NCBI RefSeq assembly: GCF_000002235.5
Contig: NW_022145545.1
Location: 1,429,501 to 1,493,500, forward strand
Direction of reading: 5' to 3'
DNA from: Strongylocentrotus purpuratus
Taxonomy: Eukaryota; Echinodermata; Echinoidea; Camarodonta; Strongylocentrotidae
DNA: 64,000 nucleotides
A model generated the notes under the pieces. It had not been told where the DNA came from, did no database searches, and worked only from the letters and a program-made list of their open reading frames with translations. The position numbers and the translations under genes were made by a program. Positions 1-11,100 of the stretch are shown here, one piece after another. How positions within the stretch are numbered: the stretch's first letter is position 1; every line of letters begins with the position of its first letter.

Positions 1-239
1 GTTGCCTTTCTTGTTTGCAACAGATTTGGTGCTGTTATGGCATTGCTACACTTGTACGGGAGTAGGGAGGGGGCGGTGAGAGCGGAGGGAGGGGGTATAT
101 AATGTTAGATCGGTGATTGCATTGTTATTGCAGTCACTTGAACAAATACACTTTATTTTGGTTACATGTCAGACTTAATTAATTAGGGCTTCTGTTATCT
201 TCGAGCAGTGCTTATATTCTTCATTATTTTGAATATATA

Positions 240-639
240 TATGCCTGGTTGCCAGTCCGTCAAAGAATCTCATTCAAAATATTGTTAATTGTCTATAAAT
301 CATTGAGTGGTCAAGCCCCTAATTACATCAAAGAATTACTTCAACTCAAAGTCCAATCACACAGTCGTAGCCTGCGCAGTTCCACAGATAAATTATTGTT
401 TCAGATTCCCCATGGCAAAACTAAAGTAACTCTTTGGGACCGTGCTTTTGCTATTGCTGCCCCTAAACTATGGAATAGCTTGCCAATAGAAATACGAAGC
501 ACTCCATCTCTCAATGTTTTTAAATCCAATTTAAAAACTTATTTGTTCAACTGAGTGATCTTATTTTGTAGAATTTAGTAAAAAGGAGCTCTTAACCAGC
601 GCAGCTGAATATATTTTGTATAAAAGCTGCGCTATATAA

Positions 640-672
<33 letters not shown>
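240..672 (+). mobile_element. 3' end of a CR1/L2-like LINE
   Basis: The frame at 249-554 encodes the C-terminal end of a non-LTR retrotransposon reverse transcriptase. Recognisable family blocks are FKILLIVYKSLSGQAPNYI, SLRSS and FAIAAPKLWNSLPIEIRS, with a terminal FKSNLKTYLF. The stop is followed by a short 3' UTR containing 'gctgcgctatataa' and an (ATT)n tail at about 640-672, the usual end of this LINE group. Everything upstream of the last ~100 residues is missing, so the copy is 5'-truncated and dead. Confidence 0.85.
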
Positions 673-1955
673 GCCGCGTGTGCTATATGTTTTTGTATTA
701 TATTCGTTGTATACATTAATTATGTATCTAAAGAAGAAAACTGTACACGTCTATAAACTTTTGTCAGCATTACATTTAAAGAAAAATCATCCGTACCATG
801 TATATCAGTTGTATGTTGGATTAAAATTAGAGTACACAATAATCATGAAACCCGAAACTTCTTTTTATATAAAAGTCTTGTTCTATTATATATATAATAA
901 AGATACAATTTAAAAAAAAACATCTGCACGATTCCAGGTTTTAATAAGAAGCGATGCTAATATTCCTATATGCTGATACCAGGGACATCATGTCCCTGCT
1001 GATACCCACTGACTGTGTAGATCTATACGAGATGTGTATTCCTGATGAGGCTTATAGTAGGTTATTAAAATCGGTCTACTTCATTTGGTGATATATTCGG
1101 TTGGGACTACGTTTAGCTCCACTGAAATAAGCCCGGCAAGAGTCAAAATGTATTTTTTTAATTTCTCCAACTAAATGTTTTTTTTTCCGTCGAGATATTA
1201 TCTGACTTGATAATCGCGGTGCTCTACAAAACTATACTGATAATACACCAGCGGTCAGCATGTGCAGTGTGTGCGTTTCTTCCGTGCAAGGTCATACTGT
1301 CATCATTCTTAGGGGATTCCCCGTCTCACCATTCTAAGCGGTATTCCCAGACATAATAGCAATAAAGTACTTCCAGGCTTAGGGGTTTTCTAAATACTTG
1401 AAGGTTTATAGAACTTCATCACCACGTATTGATTTCGGACCGAAGTATGACTCGGTGTAGTACAAAATATATCATAGGAATACAGCGCTGAATTGAATAC
1501 ATGATGCTTGAATTGGTTGTCAAAGTATCAAGATGTCAGAATGCAACAATGTCCTAGTTTAGAAATAATGTACGGTAATATATTCGTGAAAAATTAATGG
1601 AATATTCATTGGAAAAAAAAGAATATTCATTAACAAATAAAAACTTAATTCTTTTAATACCATAGAACGATTAACTCTAAATGTCTCTAAATTATCATGG
1701 CCAGATGGGTTTGATCAAAAGAATTCAATTTGTTTTTCAGAAACTATTCACTTCATCCATAACCTTTGGACTGATTTCCCAAGTGTATGTACTGTTCAAG
1801 TGAACTGGAAAATACAATGGAAGCCGTACTGTAGGGGCGTGCAATATTTTATGCGATTGCGTATGTGATTTTATATTGCTACTAATAAAATCTCAATGAA
1901 AAGATTCTATTAAAAGCGTGTTTTGTATTTTATGACTGATCGCTGACGGTGTGTT
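673..1955. other. unassigned AT-rich intergenic DNA
   Basis: I see no gene, repeat array or RNA gene here. The only long frame (671-913) is low-complexity and starts in the LINE tail. Confidence 0.5.
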
Positions 1956-1960
1956 TGAAC

Positions 1961-2350
1961 AGCACTAGGTAAGCTGGGGGTTCATACAGGTAAAGCCATT
2001 GGCATTCAACACAGCCGGACAATCATGCGGAAGGCATAATAAAAGCTTGTGAGAATCCAATGATGACTTTCAACCATGACGTCATAAATAAATAAAATCT
2101 AGTGGACTTACCATGGCAATTTGCAACTATGAAATCTCGCTAAAATAATATATGGCACTAGGTAAGCTGGAGGCTCATACAGGTAAAGCCAATATTGGCA
2201 TTCAACACAACCGGACAGACTTGAAGGAGGCATAATAAAAGCTTGTGGGAATCACAGAGTGCCTTTCATCCATGAGGTCATAAATAAATACAAGGGTAAA
2301 TAAAGGGTTTACCATGGCGATTTCCAATCATGAAATCTCGCTTAAGTAAT
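1961..2350. repeat. two-copy tandem repeat, ~193-bp unit
   Basis: Copy 1 begins at 1962 and copy 2 at about 2155, both with 'gcactaggtaagctgg'. They share 'catacaggtaaagcca', 'ggcattcaacaca', 'ataataaaagcttgtg' and 'catgaaatctcgct'-like blocks in the same order with roughly 10-15% divergence. No coding frame runs through them. Confidence 0.8.
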
Positions 2351-2650
2351 GTATGTAGAATGGAATTCTAGGCATGTGGAGGGGATTACTTTTACTCTTC
2401 TTCTTCTGTCTCTAGACGCATCAATGAAGTTCGTCGTCAGGTCTAGGTCCCGGTGACCCCGGTGACCTGACATCTGTATTATAAAACCGAATGTTTTCGA
2501 GCGTTGATTCATACTAGCAACATGGTCAAGGTAAATCAGGTATCATGTTGACATAAAATTACGATAGGCAGCTTATAAGCCACTTCTCGGCAGCTGAAAA
2601 CCGTTGCGATCCTTTACGGCCGAAATACGCAGAAATTCGTATTAGAAGAG
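2351..2650. other. unassigned intergenic DNA
   Basis: Includes a CT-rich tract at 2394-2416 that resembles a polypyrimidine tract, but no coding frame follows it. Nothing else is supported. Confidence 0.4.
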
Positions 2651-2654
2651 CAAT

Positions 2655-2990
2655 GACAAATTTCAATTCAATTTCAATTTATTCATGTTTCCAACAAAAC
2701 ATTACAAATCAATTATAAGCATTTAAAACAAATGTAGACATAAATGCTGGAAACAGAGGGGTCCACTAAAAGGCAAGGCTTGTAAAAGTGTGAACACCTC
2801 AAATGATAATTAAATTAACGAGTCCGTAACTACGAAAGGAACTACAAAATAGGAGGGGAAAAAAGGGGGGTGCCAACAGAGACGAGAAAGGGACAAGGCA
2901 ATGTTTTACATGACAAAGATAGAAGAGCATGGTCGTAATAAAAAAGTGTAGACAATTACAAAAAGGAGTGAGAGATCGGGGGTACAGAAA
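2655..2990 (-). mobile_element. probable LINE 3'-end relic
   Basis: On the minus strand this ends in a run of AATTG/AAATTG units (forward 'aatttcaattcaatttcaatt', 2658-2680). It is preceded by a non-coding stretch with a 'ccttttagtggacccctctg'-type block, as in LINE 3' UTRs with short tandem tails. No reverse transcriptase sequence remains. Confidence 0.4.
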
Positions 2991-3411
2991 GTTGCTATTG
3001 TTTAATTCTTTAATTTAATTTCAGTTAGCAAAAGATGGTGTAATCAGCAATTGACAAGTTTGAGGGGCACGAGCGGTTCTACACGATTATGTTTGTAATT
3101 GTTTGTTTGTTGTTGTTGTTTTTGGTTTGTTTTTTTTGGGGGGGGGGGCTGTTTAGTTCTTGGGTACATGTGCCTGGCGAAAACGTTTTGAGGGCTTCAA
3201 GAAATTTGGGGGACGTAGAGGGACGGCAGACATGGTCAAGGTGATTTCTTTTAGGGAATTCATTTTGTCTCGATCCATGCAGAGTCATAACACGAGTAGA
3301 ATCATTATCACCTGATTAAAAGGAGGGTGAGTGTAAGGGGAAAAATGAAAACAATTTTTGGAGCAATATATTTACTTTTCTACATAAATAAAAGAGATTT
3401 TCAACTTCAAT

Positions 3412-3438
3412 ATATTATTTAGAGAGAGAGAGAGGGGG

Positions 3439-3476
<38 letters not shown>

Positions 3477-3516
3477 GAGAGAGAGAGAGAGAGAGAGAGA
3501 GCAAGAGAGAGAGAAT
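3412..3516. repeat. (GA)n microsatellite
   Basis: About 100 bp of near-pure GA dinucleotide with a few interruptions. The Ser/Leu-rich frame read across it on the other strand is an artefact of the repeat. Confidence 0.95.
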
Positions 3517-3519
3517 TAA

Positions 3520-5190
3520 GGAGACTTTTACACACGAGCCGCCTTGATGAGAATGGGATGGGGAAGGGGGGGGGGATAATTGAGACAAAGGCTTGAACTG
3601 AGAAAGGGGTTGGGCGCAGCTAAGTTGAATTGCCATGAAAATAAAGTAGGATATAGGTGGACATAATCACTGCGTACACAAATTTATATAATACCAACAT
3701 TATTTGAGAAGTTTGTTTTCCATTTTTATTAGATGACATATATTCAAATATATAATTCCGTTGCGCCTTTATTTAGTTAGTGGTGCTACAATATTCATTT
3801 TTGAATAAAATAATTTCAATTTTACGGACTGGATAAGTATTTTGTCCTTCCAATTGATAGAAATGGGGTTACTTCCCTTTTCAACTACATATCTGTGTGC
3901 ACATGTTTTTAAATTTCAAATATTCATATAACTATTGTATGTTGACCGTTGAAAAATGACCGGAGAATGGTTATAAAAAAAGAAATACCTGTATAAGGGA
4001 TGCCGTTCCTTGTATATAGAAGGCTCAAATATCACAAAAACATCAACATTGCAATTACTCGATTTACGACATTGCCCTGAAATGTACGTACATGTAGTAC
4101 CTATAGCTACTGCTCACTAAAGTCATTGTGTATTCTGCGTATTCTGCTGTTATTGGTAAATCTTTTGTACAAACATTTTGGAAATCTATGAGAAATTGAA
4201 CATTTAAATTATATATGCACGATTTTCATAACGTGGAAATGTCTTATATAAACCTACATGTTGTTTTAACAGGACATCTGTAAACTACCCAAAGTGGCAC
4301 ATTAACCGGACACCATACAAACTGGTATATTACCCTAACCCTAAAACTAACCCTAAATTCATAACAATATAACTAACTAAACTTATGACTAATGATTAAT
4401 CCCATTGTTCTTGGGAGGCCTTTGAGTTTCCTCTGCCTGCAAACGTACGTAGAGGGCAGTAATTCTATTGTTCAATCGTTTAAAGGACACGCAAATGTCC
4501 TGCTAATGACCATATCTACTTAATGACTCTTTTTTCCGACTACATAATGTCCGTCTAATGATGCTGTAAGGTACATATATGAATATAACTCACAGTAGAT
4601 ACGTATGTCAGCCTATGCGCTGAATTGTTGCGTTCATTATAAAGATGTAGGTGTATTTTTTTTACAATATCAATGGAAAGTATATGCTTACTGCTATCTA
4701 ATGATTATATAATTATAAATCATTCATCCCTCACATGATCATGTACAAGGAGCTACATCTTATAAGTGAAAGCTCGCATACAGTGAACTGTTATAATAAA
4801 TGAAAAAACAATTTATGCAATGTTTAGCCTTACAAAACTGAACATTTAACATGACATTTAGAACGGTTAGACTCTACGGCAACAAATGTAAAGGCCGGGG
4901 ATAGCCCAAGACCGACTCTCTTTTGAGCCCCTGAGAACCAAAGTGGGTCAACCCACAAATTCACATTTTCGAGAAAAACATGTTTAAAAGTTTAAGCATT
5001 ATATTTATAAAAAACTGTACTCTTTATTCAAGGAAGGAATCGATAAATTGCGTTTTATTCCTGAAAATGCCAGTGATATTAGAAGATGCACCGACCCTAA
5101 ACTACATAGTGTAACCTATATGCCTCTCATTTTTGACCATATAATATTATCCTGGCCACTTTGCCTCTCTAGCGGCTCCTTGATGACTCG
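3520..5190. other. AT-rich DNA downstream of P450 gene A
   Basis: No gene is seen. On the minus strand, AATAAA motifs (forward 'tttatt' near 5022 and 5054) lie about 140-170 bp past the stop of P450 gene A and are candidate polyadenylation signals. Confidence 0.45.
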
Positions 5191-5193
5191 AGG

Positions 5194-8100
5194 TTAACGT
5201 TTATCAAGATGAATATAAAAGTCGGATGGGAGCAGTGTCATCATTCGATGGCCGATGCTGTAGTCCGGGGTAGCCCCCGCTGGGAGTCTGATGGTAAATC
5301 GCTGAAGGACAGATGTAGCGAAGAGAAAGAATTCCATCTTGGCCAACTGCTCACCGAGGCAGCTTCTCCGACCTATATAAATCACAATATGAAACAAACA
5401 ATTGCATTATTAATCACTGAGACAAAACCATACCTATGTATCCCGGGTGAAGAAGAGTGCTTGTAGTTACCATCTAATATCTACTTTATTCTAAACTAAG
5501 TGGGCAAAAAAAATCATGATTGATGCTGACATACGGATGTTTACACCCATCAGCCCACGGGAGCGGCTGGGATAGAAGAGAGAGAGAGAGAGAGAGAGAA
5601 GAGAGAGCATCCAGAAGGAGGGAAGGAGGGGGTGTCTCAAAGTTTTCTGTGAAAGCCGCCGGCAAAGGGTGTTTATTAATTGACACATACCTGGAATATT
5701 TAGCAAGTAATCTCTTATTTGGTCTTTGTCTTTAAAGCAGAATCTTTGGTGTAATCATAGGTACAGCACTTAATTATTTCATAGAGCAGCGATATTTTGA
5801 TGGTTTATGGCAGCAAATGATTTTCTTGACTGTCTTATGATTATTTCAATTGCTAGGGTCAATCCCAATCTAACGAATTCACGGAACTTAAACCATACCT
5901 AGGCCAAACGCAGTATAAGCGTCATTCTTGACAAAAGTTTGTCCATCATCACTCAGGAAACGATTTGGGTCGAACTTGCTCGGTTCTGGAAACAGTTCCG
6001 GGTCGTGATGGATCCCAAGAATATTAGCCAAGATCGTGGAACCCTTTGGAATCACGTAGTCCCGCACATGTATGGTTTCATCGGCAACGTGAGGTAATCC
6101 AAATGGTGCAACAGGTCTGTGTCTAAGGACCTCTGCCAGTGTCGCTTCTGTGTATGGCATGTTCTTTCTGTCGTCGTAGACAGGCGCCCTCTCTGACCCG
6201 ATCGTTGTAACAATTTCCTTAAATACCTGAATTATAATGAGAAAGGAGGAGAATAAATTAAAATTTCAGGAAGGAAAAACTATTACTAAGACCAGGACAG
6301 TAAGCTTTCATTCAGCTTATTACATTATCAAAGGACCATATGACCTGTTTAACATTATCCTGCTTCTGAGAATCGAGCTGTCGTAGGCTACATGACATGA
6401 CATAGTCAATTCTTTGGCTAAGATTTAATATTTTGTTGTGTGCTTACTTGTTCTTGGATGTCCGGGTGTGCAGCCATGAAGAGAAAGAACCATGCAAGCG
6501 CCGATGCTGTTGTCTCGGTTCCCGCGATAAAAAGTTCCCAAACAGACATCCATATGTCTTCTTTCCGAATGTAACATTCCTGCTCACCCTTCTCCTGGAG
6601 GCGTCGGCATTCTGCTAGGAATGAGTCGACGATGTCCCTGATGTCGTCACCTTCGAATGTTCTGTCGTGCTCGTCCACCTGTTGGACGATAAAGTCTTTG
6701 AGACTCTGAAGACGTTTCTTTGCGTTCTTGGAAAGAGGAGAGCGGAATATGACCGGGAAACGTTGAGCAACGATCCGCAGCACAGGCGGAATATTACCAC
6801 CTGCCATTATTTTCTTGATGTTCTCCACCTGTATAATATAATCGGGGTCGCTGGAAAGAACGGGCAAAAAAGTGAACCTTTGCTATCAACAGAAGTTACA
6901 AATCATATTCGCATAAGGCCCACTTCGTCACGCCAAACATCCTGATGTTATGTTGGAACGTCCACCATAATCACGATTTTAGTAAAAAAATCTCGATGTA
7001 AATGGCCCAATACACTGTACATGTATACCCAGCAATGGATATACACGTAGAGCCCTAGTGTTGTCGACCCATTATAGCAATTTGACCTTGCCTTTAAACA
7101 ACGTCACTTCGTCGTATGCTGGATAAACCACTCTTATGTATAAGCTTATGTATAATCCTTTTTTTAAGGAGTTGGTCTAGCAGTACTTGTCTACGTCTAC
7201 AAAATGGCTCAGGCGGACTCCGGTTCTAAAATGAGTGACGTCTGTCGGATGGATCGTCAAAGGTCGGTCCCCAGACGTAAATATTCATATCTGATTGATG
7301 CACGGATGCACGCCTGTAAAAACCAAATGACACACACACCTTTAAAAAAAGAGCTTTGGTTACCTGTATTCGAATCTCTTCCCAAACGTGATTGAGCAAA
7401 TAACATTTGAGATCGCTTTGTTCAGGAGACCACTAGGGTTCACACCCTCTACGGTCTGACTCTCCCATAATCCATCTGTGAATATCCTGGCCTCTTCGGT
7501 AATCTTCGACGCTATGCTTCGTTTTCCCATGCCGAAAGTCCGCAAGGCAGAGAGACTAAACCTTCGAAGCGGCTGCCACGAATCCCCGAATATTATTCCT
7601 CCTGTGGATCGAAGAATATGAGGTCGGTGTTTTTACTCCTAAGTTAAACTTGGTCGCACGACACTTGCTCGTTCGCGATAATTTCCTTCACAAATCACTT
7701 CCTAGCTTCAGCCTAGAACCCTACAATATACCTAACCCAAGTCTAGGCAATATCTAAAACCGTTAGACGAAGCAATTCCGGAGCAACGTTGTCGGCTTAC
7801 TTATGTTTCGTACTCAACATGATTTAGATATTCCGAGTTAACTACACAGTAAAAACGCTGTTTAAAAAAGTGATGTTCACTTACAGTTGTACACTATCTT
7901 AAACAACAGTTGAACAAATTGTAAACAATGTTGCTCGAAACGAAAGTAATTTTGTTAAACATTCGTTGTTTAAAATTTAATGACTGCTATATTTACTATA
8001 CGAGAGCTTTTAGACAGTGTTGTTTACATATGACGTCATGTGTCTCGTGCCTGTAAAGTGCGCGCTGGCTAAAAGCTTTATTTCACATTGTTATGTTTAG

Positions 8101-11100
8101 AAACAGGTTCCTTGAAACTAACATGCAATTGAAATTAACATGCCACTTAGAAATGCAGTGCAGCTGTTCAGGCACAGCTCATTGCTATTCATATTAGATG
8201 CATACACACAATGCAAGTATATGCAAGGGTCTTCTGTTGACTACACAGATTGATACATATGTAAAAGCACATGGACATTGAGTCTGGATTAAACTACCAA
8301 AGCAACCACACGTGTTTCTGCAGGCTCCATTTTGTTTGTCTCTATACTTACATTTATTTAGCTTAATAGTTTTTACTTTCCAACCCACAACACAACACAC
8401 ATCATGGCCGACCAAGCTTCCGACGCGCTTCTAAGTGACTGGGGATTCAATGTCTTAATTGAAATCACTTTTCTATTAACCAATTTGAAGTTTTTAACTT
8501 ATAGCGTAAGTTCACAGTTACAATTTTCAGTATCTGTACGCAAATGTCAGAATAAAGGTAGACTTAAAATCGTCGCGTCATGCAGTGCGGCACTGATCGC
8601 GCACTCGGTTATAACGTGTGCTAAATTCCTTGCCATATAGATTGCATGTATCCCTATATATGCAGTTTATACGTGCGTGCATGCGCGCTCATGCAAAATG
8701 GGCACTGTTTTGGCGCTAATTCATGAATTGCAGTATTACCCTACCATATTGTAGTCTTGTAGTCTTCATATACCTATATAGAGACCCAGAAGTAGTGGTG
8801 CACTTATTCAGAGTATCAAACCCAAATTATACCCCATTATACAACCCTTTTGTTGTAAACAACCCCCACTGAACAACAGCTCCTTTTTAAACAACTTTCT
8901 TTAAACAACCCAGTTGGTGTAAACAACCCCCACTGAACAACAGCTCCTTCTTAAACAACTTTCTTTAAACAACCCAGTTGGTGTAAACAATCCCCACTGA
9001 ACAACAGCTCCTTTTTAAACAACTTTCTTTAAACAACCCAGTTGGTGTAAACAACCCCCACTGAACAACAGCTCCTTTTTAAACAACTTTCTTTAAACAA
9101 CCCAGTTGGTGTAAACGACCCCCACTGAACAACAGCTCCTTTTTAAACAACTTTCTTTAAACAACCCAGTTGGTGTAAACAATCCCCACTGAACAACAGC
9201 TCCTTTTTAAACAACTTTCTTTAAACAACCCAGTTGGTGTAAACAACCCCCACTGAACAACAGCTCCTTTTTAAACAACCGTCTTTAAACAACACCAGTT
9301 GTTTAAATTGTGATTTTAAACAAGTTGTTCAAAATGTTGATCAACTAAGTGTTTAAACTTTAAACAACTCGAGTTGCTTAACATTTTAAACAACTCTTAG
9401 ATCAGGTCACCCGTTAATCAAGAGTTGTTTAAACTTTTAAACAACTTGTTCACAAAAATTTTAACTGTGTAAGACCACAAACTTTGTCACATTTCGGGAT
9501 GTTAAGCATTGGAAACGAGAAACACATGCAGACAGAGCACTTATGTTCCATTTTACTTTCCTCTGAACTGAAACAAAATTACAAAATACTGTTTGATATA
9601 CACAGTTAAAATTTTTGTGAACAAGTTGTTTAAAAGTTTAAACAACTCTTGATTAACGGGTGACCTGATCTAAGAGTTGTTTAAAATGTTAAGCAACTCG
9701 AGTTGTTTAAAGTTTAAACACTAAGTTGATCAACATTTTGAACAACTTGTTTAAAATCACAATTTAAACAACCGGTGTTGTTTAAAGACGGTTGTTTAAA
9801 ACGGAGCTGTTGTTCAGTGGAGGTTGTTTACACCAACTGGGTTGTTTAAAGAAAGTTGTTTAAAAAGGAGCTGTTGTTCAGTGGGGGTTGTTTACACCAA
9901 CTGGGTTGTTTAAAGAAAGTTGTTTAAAACGGAGCTGTTGTTCAGTGGGGGTTGTTTACACCAACTGGGTTGTTTAAAGGAAGTTGGTTAAAAAGGAGCT
10001 GTTGTTCAGTGGGGGTTGTTTACACCAACTGGGTTGCTTAAAGAAAGTTGTTTAAAATGGAGCTGTTGTTCAGTTGGGGTTGTTTAAACCAACTGGGTTG
10101 TTTAAAGAAAGTTGTTTAAAAAGGAGCTGTTGTTCAGTGGGGGTTGTTTACAGCAAAAGGGTTGTATAATGGGGTATAATTTGGGTTTGATACTCTGAAT
10201 AAGTGCACCACTACTTCTGGGTCTCTATATAGGTATATGAAGACTAGGGTCATTCTGCAATTCATGAATTAGCGCCAAAACAGTGCCCATTTTGCATGAG
10301 CGCGCATGCACGCACGTATAAACTGCATATATAGGGATGCATGCAATCTCTATGGCAAGGAATTTAGCACACGTTATAACCGAGTGCGCGATCAGTGCCG
10401 CACTGCATGACGCGACGATTTTAAGTCTACCAATATTCTGACATTTGCGTACAGATACCGAAAATTTTAACTGTGAACTTACGCTATAAGTTAAAAACTT
10501 CAAAGTGGTTAATAGAAAAGTGATTTCAATTAAGCCATTGAATCCCCAGTCACTTAGAAGCGCGTCGGTAGCTTGGTCGGCCATGATGTTGTGTTGTGGG
10601 TTGGAAAGTAATAACTATTAAGCTAAATAAATGTAAGTATAGAGACAAACAAGATGGAGCCTGCAGAAACACGTGTGGTTGCTTTGGTAGTTTGATCCAG
10701 ACTCAATGTCCATGTGCTTTTACATATGTATCAATCTGTGTAGTCAACAAAAGGCCCTTGCATACACTTGCATTGTGTGTATGCATCTAATATGAATAAC
10801 AATGAGCTGTGCCTTAACAGCTGCACTGCATTTCTAAGTGGCATGTCAATTTCAATTGCATGTTAGTTTCAAGGAACCTGTTTCTAAACATAACAATGTG
10901 AAATAAAGCCTTTAGCCAACACGCACTTAACTGGCACGAGACACATGACGTCATATGTAAACAACACTGTCTAAAAGCTCTCGTATAGTAAATATAGCAG
11001 TCATTAAATTTTAAACAACGAATGTTTAACAAAATTACTTCTGTTTCGAGCAACATTGTTTACAATTTGATCAACTGTTGTTTAAGATAGTGTACAACTG

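Noticed and set aside
3415-3636. Ser/Leu-rich reading frame
   Set aside because: Produced by the (GA)n microsatellite read on the other strand.
4332-4360. Telomere-like CCCTAA words
   Set aside because: Only two to three imperfect units; far too short for an interstitial telomere array.
8849-9300. CRISPR-like look of regularly spaced repeats
   Set aside because: The whole 64-bp unit repeats with no variable spacers, it has an inverted twin array, and the setting is animal nuclear DNA.
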